From Cobetia amphilecti (GTDB lineage Bacteria > Pseudomonadota > Gammaproteobacteria > Pseudomonadales > Halomonadaceae): a stretch of DNA of 64,000 nucleotides. Position numbers and translations under genes: made by a program. Of the stretch, positions 53,741-62,062 are shown piece after piece. How positions within the stretch are numbered: position 1 is the stretch's first letter; each line of letters begins with the position of its first letter. Location: positions 620,001 through 684,000 of the forward strand of contig NZ_CP084115.1 of NCBI RefSeq assembly GCF_020217465.1. Direction: 5' to 3'. Below the pieces are notes generated by a model. That model searched no databases, had not been told where the DNA came from, and saw nothing but the letters and a program-made list of their open reading frames with translations.

Positions 53741-54583
53741 ATGAACAGCACCGTCGCCACTCCCGCCAAGCCTGCCGCCGCCACTCGCCCCGGTAGCCCG
53801 GTCGTCATCAATGAAGATGCCAACCACGAGCTGGCCATTCGCGTGGAAGACCTCAACCTGTGGTACGGCGAGAAGCAGGCGTTGAAGAACATCAACATCG
53901 ATGTCTTCCAGAAGAACGTCACCGCCCTGATCGGCCCGTCCGGTTGTGGCAAGTCGACCTTCCTGCGCTGCCTGAACCGCATGAATGACCTGATCCGCAG
54001 TGTGCGCATCGAAGGTCTGGTCGAGATGGATGGCCGTGACGTCAACGCGCGCAACATGGATGAAGTGGCATTGCGTCGTCGCGTCGGCATGGTGTTCCAG
54101 AAGCCGAACCCGTTCCCCAAGTCCATCTACGACAACATCGCCTACGCACCGACCATGCACGACCTGGTCAGCCGTCGCGCCGACAAGGATGATCTGGTCG
54201 AGAGCGCGCTGCGTGATGCGGGTCTGTGGGAAGAAGTGAAGGACATTCTCGACCAGCCGGGCACTTCGCTGTCCGGTGGTCAGCAGCAGCGTCTGTGCAT
54301 CGCGCGTGCCATCGCGGTCAAGCCGGACGTCATCCTGATGGATGAGCCGACCTCGGCACTCGACCCGATCTCCACCGCGACCATCGAAGACCTGATGGAC
54401 AAGCTGAAGACCCAGTTCTCCATCGTCACCGTGACGCACAACATGCAGCAGGCGGCACGTGTCGCCGATTACACCGCCTTCTTCCACATGGGTGAGCTGG
54501 TGGAGTACAACGACACCAAGACCATGTTCTCCAACCCGAATACCAAGAAGGCCGAGGACTACATCACCGGTCGCTATGGCTAA
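53741..54583 (+). CDS. pstB: phosphate ABC transporter ATP-binding protein PstB
   Basis: A 280-residue ATPase of the Pst importer. Walker A is GPSGCGKST, the Q-loop lies in [15 protein letters not shown], the ABC signature is [14 protein letters not shown], and Walker B with the D-loop is [12 protein letters not shown]; the switch histidine is in [13 protein letters not shown]. An N-terminal tail of about 25 residues precedes the domain. In many genomes phoU follows pstB; here two hairpins and then an opposing thiolase gene follow, so phoU and phoBR must be elsewhere. Confidence 0.96.
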   Translation: MNSTVATPAKPAAATRPGSPVVINEDANHELAIRVEDLNLWYGEKQALKNINIDVFQKNVTALIGPSGCGKSTFLRCLNRMNDLIRSVRIEGLVEMDGRDVNARNMDEVALRRRVGMVFQKPNPFPKSIYDNIAYAPTMHDLVSRRADKDDLVESALRDAGLWEEVKDILDQPGTSLSGGQQQRLCIARAIAVKPDVILMDEPTSALDPISTATIEDLMDKLKTQFSIVTVTHNMQQAARVADYTAFFHMGELVEYNDTKTMFSNPNTKKAEDYITGRYG

Positions 54584-54596
54584 GCGGCGCCTGCGT

Positions 54597-54622
54597 CAGG
54601 GGCTCGGATGGCTGAGCCCCTG
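54597..54622 (+). other. first hairpin after pstB
   Basis: CAGGGGCTC and GAGCCCCTG pair around GGATGGCT just beyond the stop. There is no T-run, so it is more likely an mRNA-stabilising stem than a terminator. Confidence 0.5.
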
Positions 54623-54657
54623 ATCGCTGCCTGAGAGCATCGCAGGCCGCACGACGA

Positions 54658-54695
54658 CACGAGGCCCGGATCATTGATCCGGGCCTCGTGTCATT
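54658..54695 (+). terminator. terminator between pstB and the thiolase gene
   Basis: CACGAGGCCCGGATC and GATCCGGGCCTCGTG are perfect 15-bp arms around ATT, followed by TCATTT. It separates convergent genes and may serve both. Confidence 0.8.
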
Positions 54696-54729
54696 TCAGG
54701 GCAATGCTTTGTCTGCCGCCTGTCTCGTA

Positions 54730-55950
54730 TCAGTCTTCCAGTTCGACGGCGATCGCGGTGGCTTCGCCGCCACCGATGCACAGCGCCGCGATGCCGCGCT
54801 TCTTGCCGCGACGCTCCAGCGCGTTGATCAGGGTGACGATGATGCGCGAGCCGGTGGAGCCCACCGGATGCCCCTGGGCGCAGGCGCCGCCGAAGACATT
54901 GACCTTGTCATGCGGGATGTCGTGGGCGTCCATCGCCAGCAGGGTGACCACCGCGAAGGCCTCGTTGATCTCGAACAGGTCGACGTCTTCTGTCGTCCAC
55001 TCCAGGCGCTTCATCAGCGAGTCGATGGCGCCGATGGGCGCCAGCGTGAATTCGCTGGGGTGCTGGGAGTGGGTGCTGTGACCGAGGATACGCGCCTTGA
55101 CGGCCAGCCCGCGCCGTTCGGCTTCATCACGGCGCGTCAGCACCAGTGCCGAGGCGCCATCGGAGATGGAGCTGGCATTGGCGGCGGTGATGGTGCCGTC
55201 CTTGGCGAAGGCCGGGCGCAGGGTGGGAATCTTGTCGAGATTGGCCTGGAAGGGCTGCTCGTCCTGCTCGACCACGCTCTCGCCCTTGCGGCTCTTGACC
55301 GTGACGGCGGCGATTTCCGGTGCGATGTCACCCGATTCGGTGGCCGTCATGGCGCGCCTGAGCGATTCGATGGCGAAGTCGTCCATGCGCTGGCGGTCAT
55401 AGCCGCGGGCATCGGCCACTTCCTGGGCGAACACGCCCATCAGCTTGCCGGTCTCGGCGTCTTCCAGCCCATCGAAGAACATGTGGTCCTTCAGCTCGCC
55501 ATGGCCGAGGCGATAGCCGCCACGCGCCTGGGTGAGCAGGTGCGGGGCGTTGGACATCGATTCCATCCCGCCGGCCAGCATGATGCGGTTGGTGCCTGCG
55601 CGAATCAGGTCATGCGCCAGCATGGTGGCCTTCATGCCGGAACCGCACAGCTTGTTGATGGTGGTGGCGCCGATGCTGTCCGGCACGCCGGCCTGACGCA
55701 TGGCCTGCCGCGCCGGGCCCTGCTTGACGCCGGCGGGCAGTACGCAGCCGAAGATGCCTTCGTCGACATCGGCCGGCGTGAGGCCTGCGCGCTCGATGGC
55801 CGCCTTGATGGCCACGGCGGCGAGCTGTGGCGCGCTCAGCGTCGAGAGTGAGCCCTTGAGGCCACCCATCGGCGTGCGGGCACCGGCGAGAATGACGATG
55901 TCATCGGCGCTGGCGGCGGGGCTTGGCGTAGTGCGGGAAGCGGTGGTCAT
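54730..55950 (-). CDS. acetyl-CoA C-acyltransferase (thiolase)
   Basis: A 406-residue thiolase that cleaves or forms beta-ketoacyl-CoA. The nucleophile is Cys102 in INKLCGSGMKA; the histidine is in GGACAQGHPVGSTGSR and the second cysteine in ALCIGGGEAT; NEAFAV is also present. The protein is closest in pattern to biosynthetic-type acetyl-CoA acetyltransferases. AGGAGA precedes the ATG. It is divergent from the TetR gene, 117 bases away, and probably under its control. Together with the genes at 56.9-61.8 kb it supplies the last step of acyl-CoA degradation. Confidence 0.93.
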   Translation of the reverse strand: MTTASRTTPSPAASADDIVILAGARTPMGGLKGSLSTLSAPQLAAVAIKAAIERAGLTPADVDEGIFGCVLPAGVKQGPARQAMRQAGVPDSIGATTINKLCGSGMKATMLAHDLIRAGTNRIMLAGGMESMSNAPHLLTQARGGYRLGHGELKDHMFFDGLEDAETGKLMGVFAQEVADARGYDRQRMDDFAIESLRRAMTATESGDIAPEIAAVTVKSRKGESVVEQDEQPFQANLDKIPTLRPAFAKDGTITAANASSISDGASALVLTRRDEAERRGLAVKARILGHSTHSQHPSEFTLAPIGAIDSLMKRLEWTTEDVDLFEINEAFAVVTLLAMDAHDIPHDKVNVFGGACAQGHPVGSTGSRIIVTLINALERRGKKRGIAALCIGGGEATAIAVELED

Positions 55951-56045
55951 GACGGTCTCCTGTGTCTTGTTATTGGAAGATCGAGTCGTGCAGTCGGCGT
56001 TGTGATCACTGCGTGGCTATGCTTTGATCCATTCAATCCCATAAA

Positions 56046-56066
56046 CCAAGCAAGCGCTAGTTATAC
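56046..56066. promoter_or_regulatory. possible TetR operator in the thiolase/tetR intergenic region
   Basis: ACCAAGCAAGCGCTAGTTATA contains CAAGCGCTAG, a near-palindrome, directly before the tetR start. Its position suits autorepression and control of the divergent thiolase; symmetry is imperfect. Confidence 0.3.
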
Positions 56067-56067
56067 G

Positions 56068-56685
56068 ATGAATGTAGCCACCGCCTCACCCCGTCGCAAG
56101 GAGCTGGTCCGTATCGCTGCCCGCCTGTTCGTCGAGGAGGGTTTCGATCGCACCACCGTCCGCATGCTGGCCCAGGAAATGGGCATCAAGTCCGGCAGTC
56201 TCTTCCATCACTTCGCCGACAAGCAGGAAATTCTGTGCGCCGTGATCGAAGAGGGCATGTTCAGTGCACTGGCCATCGCCCGTGAGCATCTGGCGCGCTG
56301 CGAGCCGTACCAGGCAAGCGAAGTGACCGCCTCGGCGGCGTCGCAGCAGCAGGCGCGTGAGCGACTGCTGGCCCTGGCGCGTGCACATCTGGACACGCTG
56401 CTCACGGATCGCAATGCCCATGTGGTCGCGCTCTATGAGTGGCGGCGGCTGGAGGGCCCGGCGCGCGAGCATCTCGTCCAGCTGCGCGATGACTACGAGG
56501 ATCTGTGGCGTGACGCCATCGCCTCCGCCGTGGCCGCAGGGCTGCTCAAGGGCGACGCCGCGCTGCTGCGCCAGTTCATGCTCGGCGCGCTCAACTGGAC
56601 GGTACGCTGGTATCGCCCCGATGGAGAGCGCTCCCCCGATGAGCTGGCCGAGGCGCTGGTCGACAGCCTGTGTCGTCTGCCCTGA
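56068..56685 (+). CDS. TetR family transcriptional regulator
   Basis: A 205-residue repressor. The N-terminal TetR helix-turn-helix is RIAARLFVEEGFDRTTVRMLAQEMGIKSGSLFHHFADKQEIL (about residues 14-55). The ligand-binding domain is alpha-helical and ends with LVDSLCRLP. No ribosome site is evident before the ATG at 56068; a GTG at 56002 would add 22 residues, and leaderless translation is possible. It is flanked by acyl-CoA genes, so an acyl-CoA ligand is a reasonable guess. Confidence 0.88.
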   Translation: MNVATASPRRKELVRIAARLFVEEGFDRTTVRMLAQEMGIKSGSLFHHFADKQEILCAVIEEGMFSALAIAREHLARCEPYQASEVTASAASQQQARERLLALARAHLDTLLTDRNAHVVALYEWRRLEGPAREHLVQLRDDYEDLWRDAIASAVAAGLLKGDAALLRQFMLGALNWTVRWYRPDGERSPDELAEALVDSLCRLP

Positions 56686-56781
56686 GCGAGTGTCTGCTGC
56701 ACGGCGTCCGTTACACCGCCTCTGCAACTTTTGGCCAGTCGAGCGTCACAATGCTTGCCGCCCGACAGGCTTGTCGCTAAC

Positions 56782-56798
56782 TTGACGTTTACGTTAAC
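56782..56798 (+). promoter_or_regulatory. LiuR-like operator upstream of the acyl-CoA synthetase
   Basis: TTGACGTTTACGTTAAC resembles the pattern TTGACGT-N2-ACGT-N-AA described for LiuR, a MerR-type regulator of branched-chain amino acid degradation. It lies 66 bases before the start at 56864. No merR gene is in the window. Confidence 0.45.
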
Positions 56799-56863
56799 TG
56801 TAGATGGCTGGCGCCCAGTCATCTCACATCGCCCCGGAGCACCACTCAGGAGCCAGTCACGCC

Positions 56864-58606
56864 ATGACGCCAAGCGATACAACAACAAACCGCACGTCAC
56901 GCGCCGCCTCTGCTGCATCTGCGAATTCACACGCCATGCAACCCGCCGCCAGCCAGACGCTGAGCGATTATCTGGCCGCCTTCGATATCCAGGCATTGCG
57001 CGATGAACTGTTCACCACGCCGCTCGACACCAATGACGAGGGCGAGCTCGGCAATGCCTATGAGGCGTGTGTCGGGCGTCATCTGCGCGCCGGGCAGGGC
57101 GAACGTATCGCGCTGGTCCACGAAGACGAACAGGGCCGGGTGCGTGAGCTGAGTTACGCACAGCTCGATGAGCAGAGCGCGCGGATGGCGGCTGCCTTGA
57201 AGGCACAGGGCGTGATGGCGGGGCAGCGGGTCGCCTGCATGCTGTCGCGCACGCCGGAGCTGATGATCGCGCTGGCCGCGACCTGGCGGCTGGGCGCCGT
57301 CTATCAGCCGCTGTTCACCGCCTTCGGCACCGATGCGCTCGACTATCGCCTGTCGCGCGCCGAGACGCAGATCGTGATCACCGAGACGAGCCAGCGCAGC
57401 AAGTTCACTGAGCTTGCCCGCCATCCCGTGATCATCTGCGTGCGCGGTGAGGGAGATGCGCTGGAGGCGGACGATCTCGACTGGCAGACATTGATGCAGA
57501 GCGAGCCACTGACCGAGCCGCCGGTGTGGCTTCCGGCGGAGGCGCCCTTCCTGCAGATGTTCACCTCCGGCACGGTCGGCAAGCCCAAGGGCGTGGCGGT
57601 GGCGCTGAATGCGCTGCCTGCCTTCTGGCTCTATCAACGCCTGGCGGTGGACCTGCGCCCCGGCGAGCGCTTCTGGAACATGGCCGACCCCGGCTGGGCC
57701 TACGGCCTCTACTACGCCATCACCGGCCCACTGTTGCTGGGTGCCACCACCTACTTCATGCAGGCGCCGTTCAGTGCAGAAGGCGGGCTGGCGTTCATGG
57801 AGCGTCACCGCATCGACAATTTCGCGGCCGCGCCCACGGCCTATCGCATGCTCAAGGCCTCCGGGCTCGGTGAAGGCGCCTTCGAGCGCCTGAACCTGCG
57901 GGTCGCAAGCTCCGCCGGCGAGCCCCTCAACACTGAGGTGGTGGGCTGGGTCGCGCGGGAGCTGGGCTGTGCGGTGATGGACCATTACGGTCAGACCGAG
58001 ACCGGCATGACCTGCTGCAATCATCACGCGCTGGCCCATGAGGTCGTGGTCGGCAGTGTCGGCTTCCCGCTGCCCGGCTATCGACTGGCCGTGCTCGACG
58101 CCGAGTATCGTGAGCTGCCGCCGGGCGAGCCGGGTGTGCTGGCGGTGGATATCGCCCGCTCTCCCGCGCACTTCTTCGCCGGCTACACCTGGCAGGAGAA
58201 GCAGCCCTGCGTCGAGGGCTATTACCTGACTGGAGACGTGGTGGTGGCAGAGCCCGATGGCCGCTTCACCTTCGCCGGGCGTGATGACGACATCATCACC
58301 ACCGCGGGCTATCGCGTCGGCCCGGCGGATGTCGAGAACGCTGTGCTGGTGCATCCGGCGGTGGCGGAATCGGCGGCGGTCGGCAAGCCGGATGCGCTGC
58401 GTGGCGAGATCATCAAGGCCTATGTGGTGCTGCGCGATGGCCATGTCGGCAGTGACGAGCTGGCGGAGGAAATTCGCGCCAGCGTGCGTCAGCGACTCTC
58501 GGCGCACAGCTATCCGCGCGAGATCGACTTCGTCGACAGCCTGCCCAAGACGCCGTCGGGCAAGATCCAGCGTTTCCTGCTGCGGGCACAGGCGCGCGCG
58601 AGCTGA
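56864..58606 (+). CDS. acyl-CoA synthetase, AMP-binding (ACSM/acetyl-CoA synthetase-like)
   Basis: A 580-residue adenylate-forming enzyme activating a short- or medium-chain acid to its CoA ester. The phosphate loop is FTSGTVGKPKGV, and NMADPGWAYGLYY is typical of the acetyl-CoA synthetase and ACSM branch. DHYGQTETGMT and GRDDDIITTAGYRVGP carry the adenylate-binding and hinge motifs, and the catalytic lysine is in PKTPSGKIQRFLL. AGGAG lies 11 bases before the ATG at 56864; ATG at 56936 is an alternative that would remove an Ala/Ser-rich leader. The SDR gene follows on the same strand. Confidence 0.9.
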   Translation: MTPSDTTTNRTSRAASAASANSHAMQPAASQTLSDYLAAFDIQALRDELFTTPLDTNDEGELGNAYEACVGRHLRAGQGERIALVHEDEQGRVRELSYAQLDEQSARMAAALKAQGVMAGQRVACMLSRTPELMIALAATWRLGAVYQPLFTAFGTDALDYRLSRAETQIVITETSQRSKFTELARHPVIICVRGEGDALEADDLDWQTLMQSEPLTEPPVWLPAEAPFLQMFTSGTVGKPKGVAVALNALPAFWLYQRLAVDLRPGERFWNMADPGWAYGLYYAITGPLLLGATTYFMQAPFSAEGGLAFMERHRIDNFAAAPTAYRMLKASGLGEGAFERLNLRVASSAGEPLNTEVVGWVARELGCAVMDHYGQTETGMTCCNHHALAHEVVVGSVGFPLPGYRLAVLDAEYRELPPGEPGVLAVDIARSPAHFFAGYTWQEKQPCVEGYYLTGDVVVAEPDGRFTFAGRDDDIITTAGYRVGPADVENAVLVHPAVAESAAVGKPDALRGEIIKAYVVLRDGHVGSDELAEEIRASVRQRLSAHSYPREIDFVDSLPKTPSGKIQRFLLRAQARAS

Positions 58607-58662
58607 ACACCGAGCCATGTACGTGGCTTTCAGGCACGGCCGGCTATCCGACGGGGCTTGTC

Positions 58663-58733
58663 TGTTACCACGCGCCTGTTACCACGCGCCTGTCACCACT
58701 GCCTCTCATCACCTTTCCTGCCATCACCTTTCG
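58663..58733 (+). repeat. two adjoining tandem repeats between synthetase and SDR genes
   Basis: TGTTACCACGCGCC occurs twice exactly (58663, 58677), then as TGTCACCACTGCC. It is followed by TCTCATCACCTTTCC and TGCCATCACCTTTCG (58704-58733). Together they fill most of the 140-base gap. Confidence 0.88.
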
Positions 58734-58746
58734 GGAGACTCGTTTC

Positions 58747-59511
58747 ATGAAGATCGCCGACCACTGCTTTCTGATCACCGGCGCAGCATCCGGCCTCGGG
58801 GCCGCCACGGCCTCACGTATTGTCGCGGCCGGCGGCCAGGTGGTGCTGGCGGACCTTGCCGAGGCCGCACGTGAACAGGCCGATGCGCTTGGGGAGGCGG
58901 CACGCTTCTGTCATTGCGATATCACCGACAGCGCCAGTGTCGAGGCCGCGCTGGATGTCGCGGAGCAGACCTTCGGTGCCATCCACGGCGTGATCCACTG
59001 TGCCGGCGTGGTGAGCGTCGCCAAGCTGGTGGATCGTGACGGCGAGCCTGCTCCGCTTGAGGGCTTCGAGAAGACACTGGCGATCAACCTGAGCGGCACC
59101 TTCAACGTGGCGCGCCTGACGGCGGCACGCATGGCGCGCAATGCCGCCGAGGGCGAGGACGGCGAGCGGGGCATCATTCTCAATACCGCCTCGGTCGCGG
59201 CCTTCGATGGCCAGGTGGGGCAGTGTGCCTATAGCGCCTCCAAGGCCGGGGTCGCCGGCATGACGCTGCCGATGGCGCGCGAGCTGGCACGCCATGGCAT
59301 TCGCGTGATGGCGATCGCGCCCGGCGTGTTCGAGACACCGATGATGGCCGGCATCCCGGAGCCGGCTCGCGAGGCGCTGTGCGAGGCGGTGCCGTTTCCC
59401 AAGCGTCTGGGCAAGCCCGATGAGTTCGCGCGTCTGGCCGAGCACATCATCACCAACAGCATGCTCAACGGGGAGGTGATCCGCCTCGATGGCAGCATTC
59501 GCATGGCCTGA
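58747..59511 (+). CDS. 3-hydroxyacyl-CoA dehydrogenase, SDR type (HSD17B10-like)
   Basis: A 254-residue short-chain dehydrogenase oxidising a 3-hydroxyacyl-CoA with NAD+. The cofactor loop is ITGAASGLGAATA near residue 10, and LADLAE supplies the Asp that selects NAD. The catalytic set is Ser in LNTASVAAFDG and YSASK. The sequence resembles type II 3-hydroxyacyl-CoA dehydrogenases, which in bacteria and mitochondria act in isoleucine degradation (2-methyl-3-hydroxybutyryl-CoA). It is 140 bases downstream of the acyl-CoA synthetase. Confidence 0.9.
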   Translation: MKIADHCFLITGAASGLGAATASRIVAAGGQVVLADLAEAAREQADALGEAARFCHCDITDSASVEAALDVAEQTFGAIHGVIHCAGVVSVAKLVDRDGEPAPLEGFEKTLAINLSGTFNVARLTAARMARNAAEGEDGERGIILNTASVAAFDGQVGQCAYSASKAGVAGMTLPMARELARHGIRVMAIAPGVFETPMMAGIPEPAREALCEAVPFPKRLGKPDEFARLAEHIITNSMLNGEVIRLDGSIRMA

Positions 59512-59536
59512 GGCTGGCGGGTAAGACCTTTATCGT

Positions 59537-59564
59537 CTGGATCGGGCTCTCTGGATCGGCTCTG
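59537..59564 (+). repeat. 14-bp duplicated unit after the SDR stop
   Basis: CTGGATCGGGCTCT and CTGGATCGGCTCTG are adjacent, 25 bases beyond the stop codon. Confidence 0.7.
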
Positions 59565-59623
59565 GGGAGAGAGCACGGTACACAAGGAATCTTGCAGGAC
59601 AGGTTATCTCTGGGGGAGATATT

Positions 59624-59653
59624 GCTCGATCGCGGCTGCGGTCGGGCTTTTTT
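59624..59653 (+). terminator. probable terminator after the SDR gene
   Basis: GCTCGATCGC and GCGGTCGGGC pair (with G-U pairs) around GGCT and are followed by TTTTTTG. Confidence 0.65.
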
Positions 59654-59685
59654 GTGTCTGTTTTTTGTGTCTTCTTTTGTGTCTG
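59647..59685 (+). repeat. T-rich repeat overlapping the terminator tail
   Basis: CTTTTTTGTGTCTG, TTTTTTGTGTCTT and CTTTTGTGTCTGCC are three near-copies, so the terminator's T-run has been duplicated twice. Confidence 0.75.
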
Positions 59686-59774
59686 CCGTGCGCGAGGGCG
59701 GCCTGGAGACAGGGTTCGCCACTGATGAGACAGGGCTTGCCACCAATGTCGCAGGCCAGAAATCAAACGACCGC

Positions 59775-59819
59775 TTGACGGTATGGCGAAGGAGGCGTTA
59801 ATTTCAAACACATGTTTGA
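59775..59819 (+). promoter_or_regulatory. promoter with PsrA-type operator for the acyl-CoA dehydrogenase
   Basis: A -35 TTGACG (59775-59780) and a 17-base spacer lead to a weak -10 TTAATT (59798-59803). The palindrome TCAAACACATGTTTGA (59804-59819) follows at once and contains CAAAC-N4-GTTTG, the PsrA pattern known from Pseudomonas. Repressor there would block the promoter until long-chain acyl groups are present. Confidence 0.65.
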
Positions 59820-59963
59820 TAGTGTTGCGTCAGACCTGTTCGCCGCCAGCGACTCGCTTCTTCATTGCTCGAGTGAGTGCTGCGCCGCCTGACAAGCGTC
59901 CTGCCGCCACCTGTCGTTGTTCAGGTCAGCGCCGCCGCGTCGCGACGGCTCAAGGAGTAAAGC

Positions 59964-61775
59964 ATGCCGGACTATCAGGCGCCGTTGCGCGACATCCACT
60001 TCGTGATGAATGAGCTGCTCGACTATCCCGCGCACTATGCCAGCCTGCCGGGTGGCGATGAGGCCAGCGACGATATCGTGACCGCCATCCTGGAGGAGGG
60101 CGCACGCTTCGCGCACGAGGTGCTGACGCCGCTGAACCAGTCGGGCGATCGCGAGGGCTGTACCTTCGAGGGCGGCGAGGTCAAGGCGCCGAGCGGCTTC
60201 AAGGCTGCCTATCAGCAGTATGTCGAGGGCGGCTGGCCGAGTCTGGCTGCCTCACCGGAGCATGGCGGTCAGGGTCTGCCGCCGTCACTGGCGATGGTGC
60301 TCTCGGAAATGGTCGCCTCCGCCAACCTGTCGTGGGGCATGTATCCGGGCCTGTCGCATGGCGCGATGAATGCGCTTGAACATCACGGCAGCGAGGTGCT
60401 CAAGCAGACCTATCTGACCAAGCTGGTCGAAGGCAGCTGGACCGGCACCATGTGCCTGACCGAACCGCATTGCGGCACGGACCTGGGGCTGATCAAGACC
60501 CGCGCCGTGCCGTTGGCTGACAGCGATGGCAGCAAGGGCTACCGCATCAGCGGCACCAAGATCTTCATCTCGGCCGGTGAACATGATCTTTCCGAGAACA
60601 TCGTGCACCTGGTGCTGGCCAAGCTGCCGGATGCTCCGGAAGGCTCGCGTGGCATCTCGCTGTTCGTGGTGCCCAAGTTCCTGCCCGACGCCAATGGCGA
60701 GGCCGGTGAGCGCAACGGCGTCAGCTGTGGCTCCATCGAGCACAAGATGGGCATTCACGGCAACGCGACCTGCGTGATGAACTTCGACTCCGCCACAGGC
60801 TATCTGGTCGGCCCGCCGCACAAGGGGCTGGCCTGCATGTTCACCATGATGAATGCCGCGCGTCTCGGCGTGGGGATCCAGGGCGTGGCGCTGGCCGAGG
60901 CCAGCTTCCAGAATGCGCTGAGCTATGCGCGTGACCGTCTGCAGATGCGTGCCCTGTCTGGCGCCAAGGCGCCTGAGAAGGCGGCCGACCCGATCATCGT
61001 GCATCCGGACGTGCGCCGCATGCTGCTGACCCAGAAGGCCATCGCCGAGGGCGGGCGCATGCTGGTGATGTACGCCGCCCAGTTCAATGACATCGTCGAG
61101 AATGCTCCGGACAGCGAAGACAAGGCACGTGCCGATACCTTGCTCGGCCTGTTGACGCCCATCGTCAAGGCCTTCCTGACCGAGACCGGCTTCGAGGCGA
61201 CAAACCATGGCGTGCAGGTCTATGGCGGCCACGGCTTCATTCAGGAATGGGGCATGGAGCAGTTCGTGCGCGATGCACGCATCACCCTGCTCTATGAAGG
61301 CACCACCGGTATCCAGGCGCTGGACCTGCTGGGCCGCAAGATCCTGATGAGCCAGGGCGAATCGCTCAAGGTCTTCACCAAGGAGATCCACAAGTTCTGC
61401 CAGGCCAGCGAAGGCAGCGAGTTTGCCAATCCGCTCGCTGAGCTCAACCGCGAATGGGGCGAGCTGACCATGGCGGTGGGCATGGGTGCGATGCAGGACC
61501 GCGAAGCGGTCGGCGCGGCCAGTGTCGATTACCTGATGTATGCCGGTTACGTCACGCTGGGCTACCTGTGGGCGCGGGCCGGTGAGACGGCCAGGGCCGC
61601 GCTGGCGGCCGGCGAAGGGGACGCTGCCTTCTATCAGGCCAAGCTGGATACCGCGCGCTTCTACTTCCAGCGCATCCTGCCGCGCACGCAAGGCCATGCC
61701 GCGATGATTCGTGCCGGTGGCGAGACGCTGATGGCGCCGACGGTGGAAGGCTTCGGCAGCGGCTTCGAGATCTGA
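59964..61775 (+). CDS. acyl-CoA dehydrogenase with C-terminal extension
   Basis: A 603-residue FAD-dependent dehydrogenase introducing the trans-2 double bond in acyl-CoAs and passing electrons to ETF. Substrate and FAD segments are MCLTEPHCGTDLGLIKTRA, ISGTKIFISAGEHDL and QVYGGHGFIQEWGMEQFVRDARITLLYEGTTGIQALDLLGRK; the catalytic base is expected at the Glu of LLYEGTTGIQ. A C-terminal domain of about 130 residues follows, as in the roughly 600-residue class common in Pseudomonas and relatives. AAGGAG precedes the ATG. The PsrA-type operator upstream points to fatty-acid induction. Confidence 0.94.
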   Translation: MPDYQAPLRDIHFVMNELLDYPAHYASLPGGDEASDDIVTAILEEGARFAHEVLTPLNQSGDREGCTFEGGEVKAPSGFKAAYQQYVEGGWPSLAASPEHGGQGLPPSLAMVLSEMVASANLSWGMYPGLSHGAMNALEHHGSEVLKQTYLTKLVEGSWTGTMCLTEPHCGTDLGLIKTRAVPLADSDGSKGYRISGTKIFISAGEHDLSENIVHLVLAKLPDAPEGSRGISLFVVPKFLPDANGEAGERNGVSCGSIEHKMGIHGNATCVMNFDSATGYLVGPPHKGLACMFTMMNAARLGVGIQGVALAEASFQNALSYARDRLQMRALSGAKAPEKAADPIIVHPDVRRMLLTQKAIAEGGRMLVMYAAQFNDIVENAPDSEDKARADTLLGLLTPIVKAFLTETGFEATNHGVQVYGGHGFIQEWGMEQFVRDARITLLYEGTTGIQALDLLGRKILMSQGESLKVFTKEIHKFCQASEGSEFANPLAELNREWGELTMAVGMGAMQDREAVGAASVDYLMYAGYVTLGYLWARAGETARAALAAGEGDAAFYQAKLDTARFYFQRILPRTQGHAAMIRAGGETLMAPTVEGFGSGFEI

Positions 61776-61780
61776 TGACG

Positions 61781-61833
61781 GTTTCAAGCCTGACAGCAGT
61801 TTCAAGCCTTACAGCAGCTTCAAGACTCAGCAG
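61781..61833 (+). repeat. 18-bp tandem repeat 6 bases after the acyl-CoA dehydrogenase stop
   Basis: GTTTCAAGCCTGACAGCA, GTTTCAAGCCTTACAGCA and a shortened GCTTCAAGACTCAGCAG lie head to tail; the first two differ at one base. Confidence 0.92.
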
Positions 61834-61896
61834 TTCGATGTATCGGCAACAGTCGTGTCTTATGCCTCCAGTCAGTGCGCTCTGACTCGGTACCCT

Positions 61897-61925
61897 TGGG
61901 GAGACTTCGGTCTCCCCATTTTTTG
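61897..61925 (+). terminator. intrinsic terminator after the acyl-CoA dehydrogenase
   Basis: GGGGAGA and TCTCCCC pair around CTTCGG, a stable tetraloop type, and are followed by ATTTTTTG. Confidence 0.92.
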
Positions 61926-62062
61926 TGCGCTTGGTGTCAGGCAGGAGTTTTTCCCGACACGAGCAATCAATCTCGTTTCAGTCTTGGCTTGTGACAGGCA
62001 TGCGCCCAAGATAGGCGCATCGAAGGCTGCCCCGCGGTTTCCTCGGGACAGCGACGCGCATG

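Larger units (their letters stand above)
59512..59963. other. 452-base region before the acyl-CoA dehydrogenase
   Basis: No gene. It holds short repeats (59537-59564, 59647-59685), a hairpin with a T-run and a promoter with a PsrA-type palindrome. The repeats and hairpin lie in the SDR 3' flank, the promoter in the dehydrogenase 5' flank. Confidence 0.6.
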
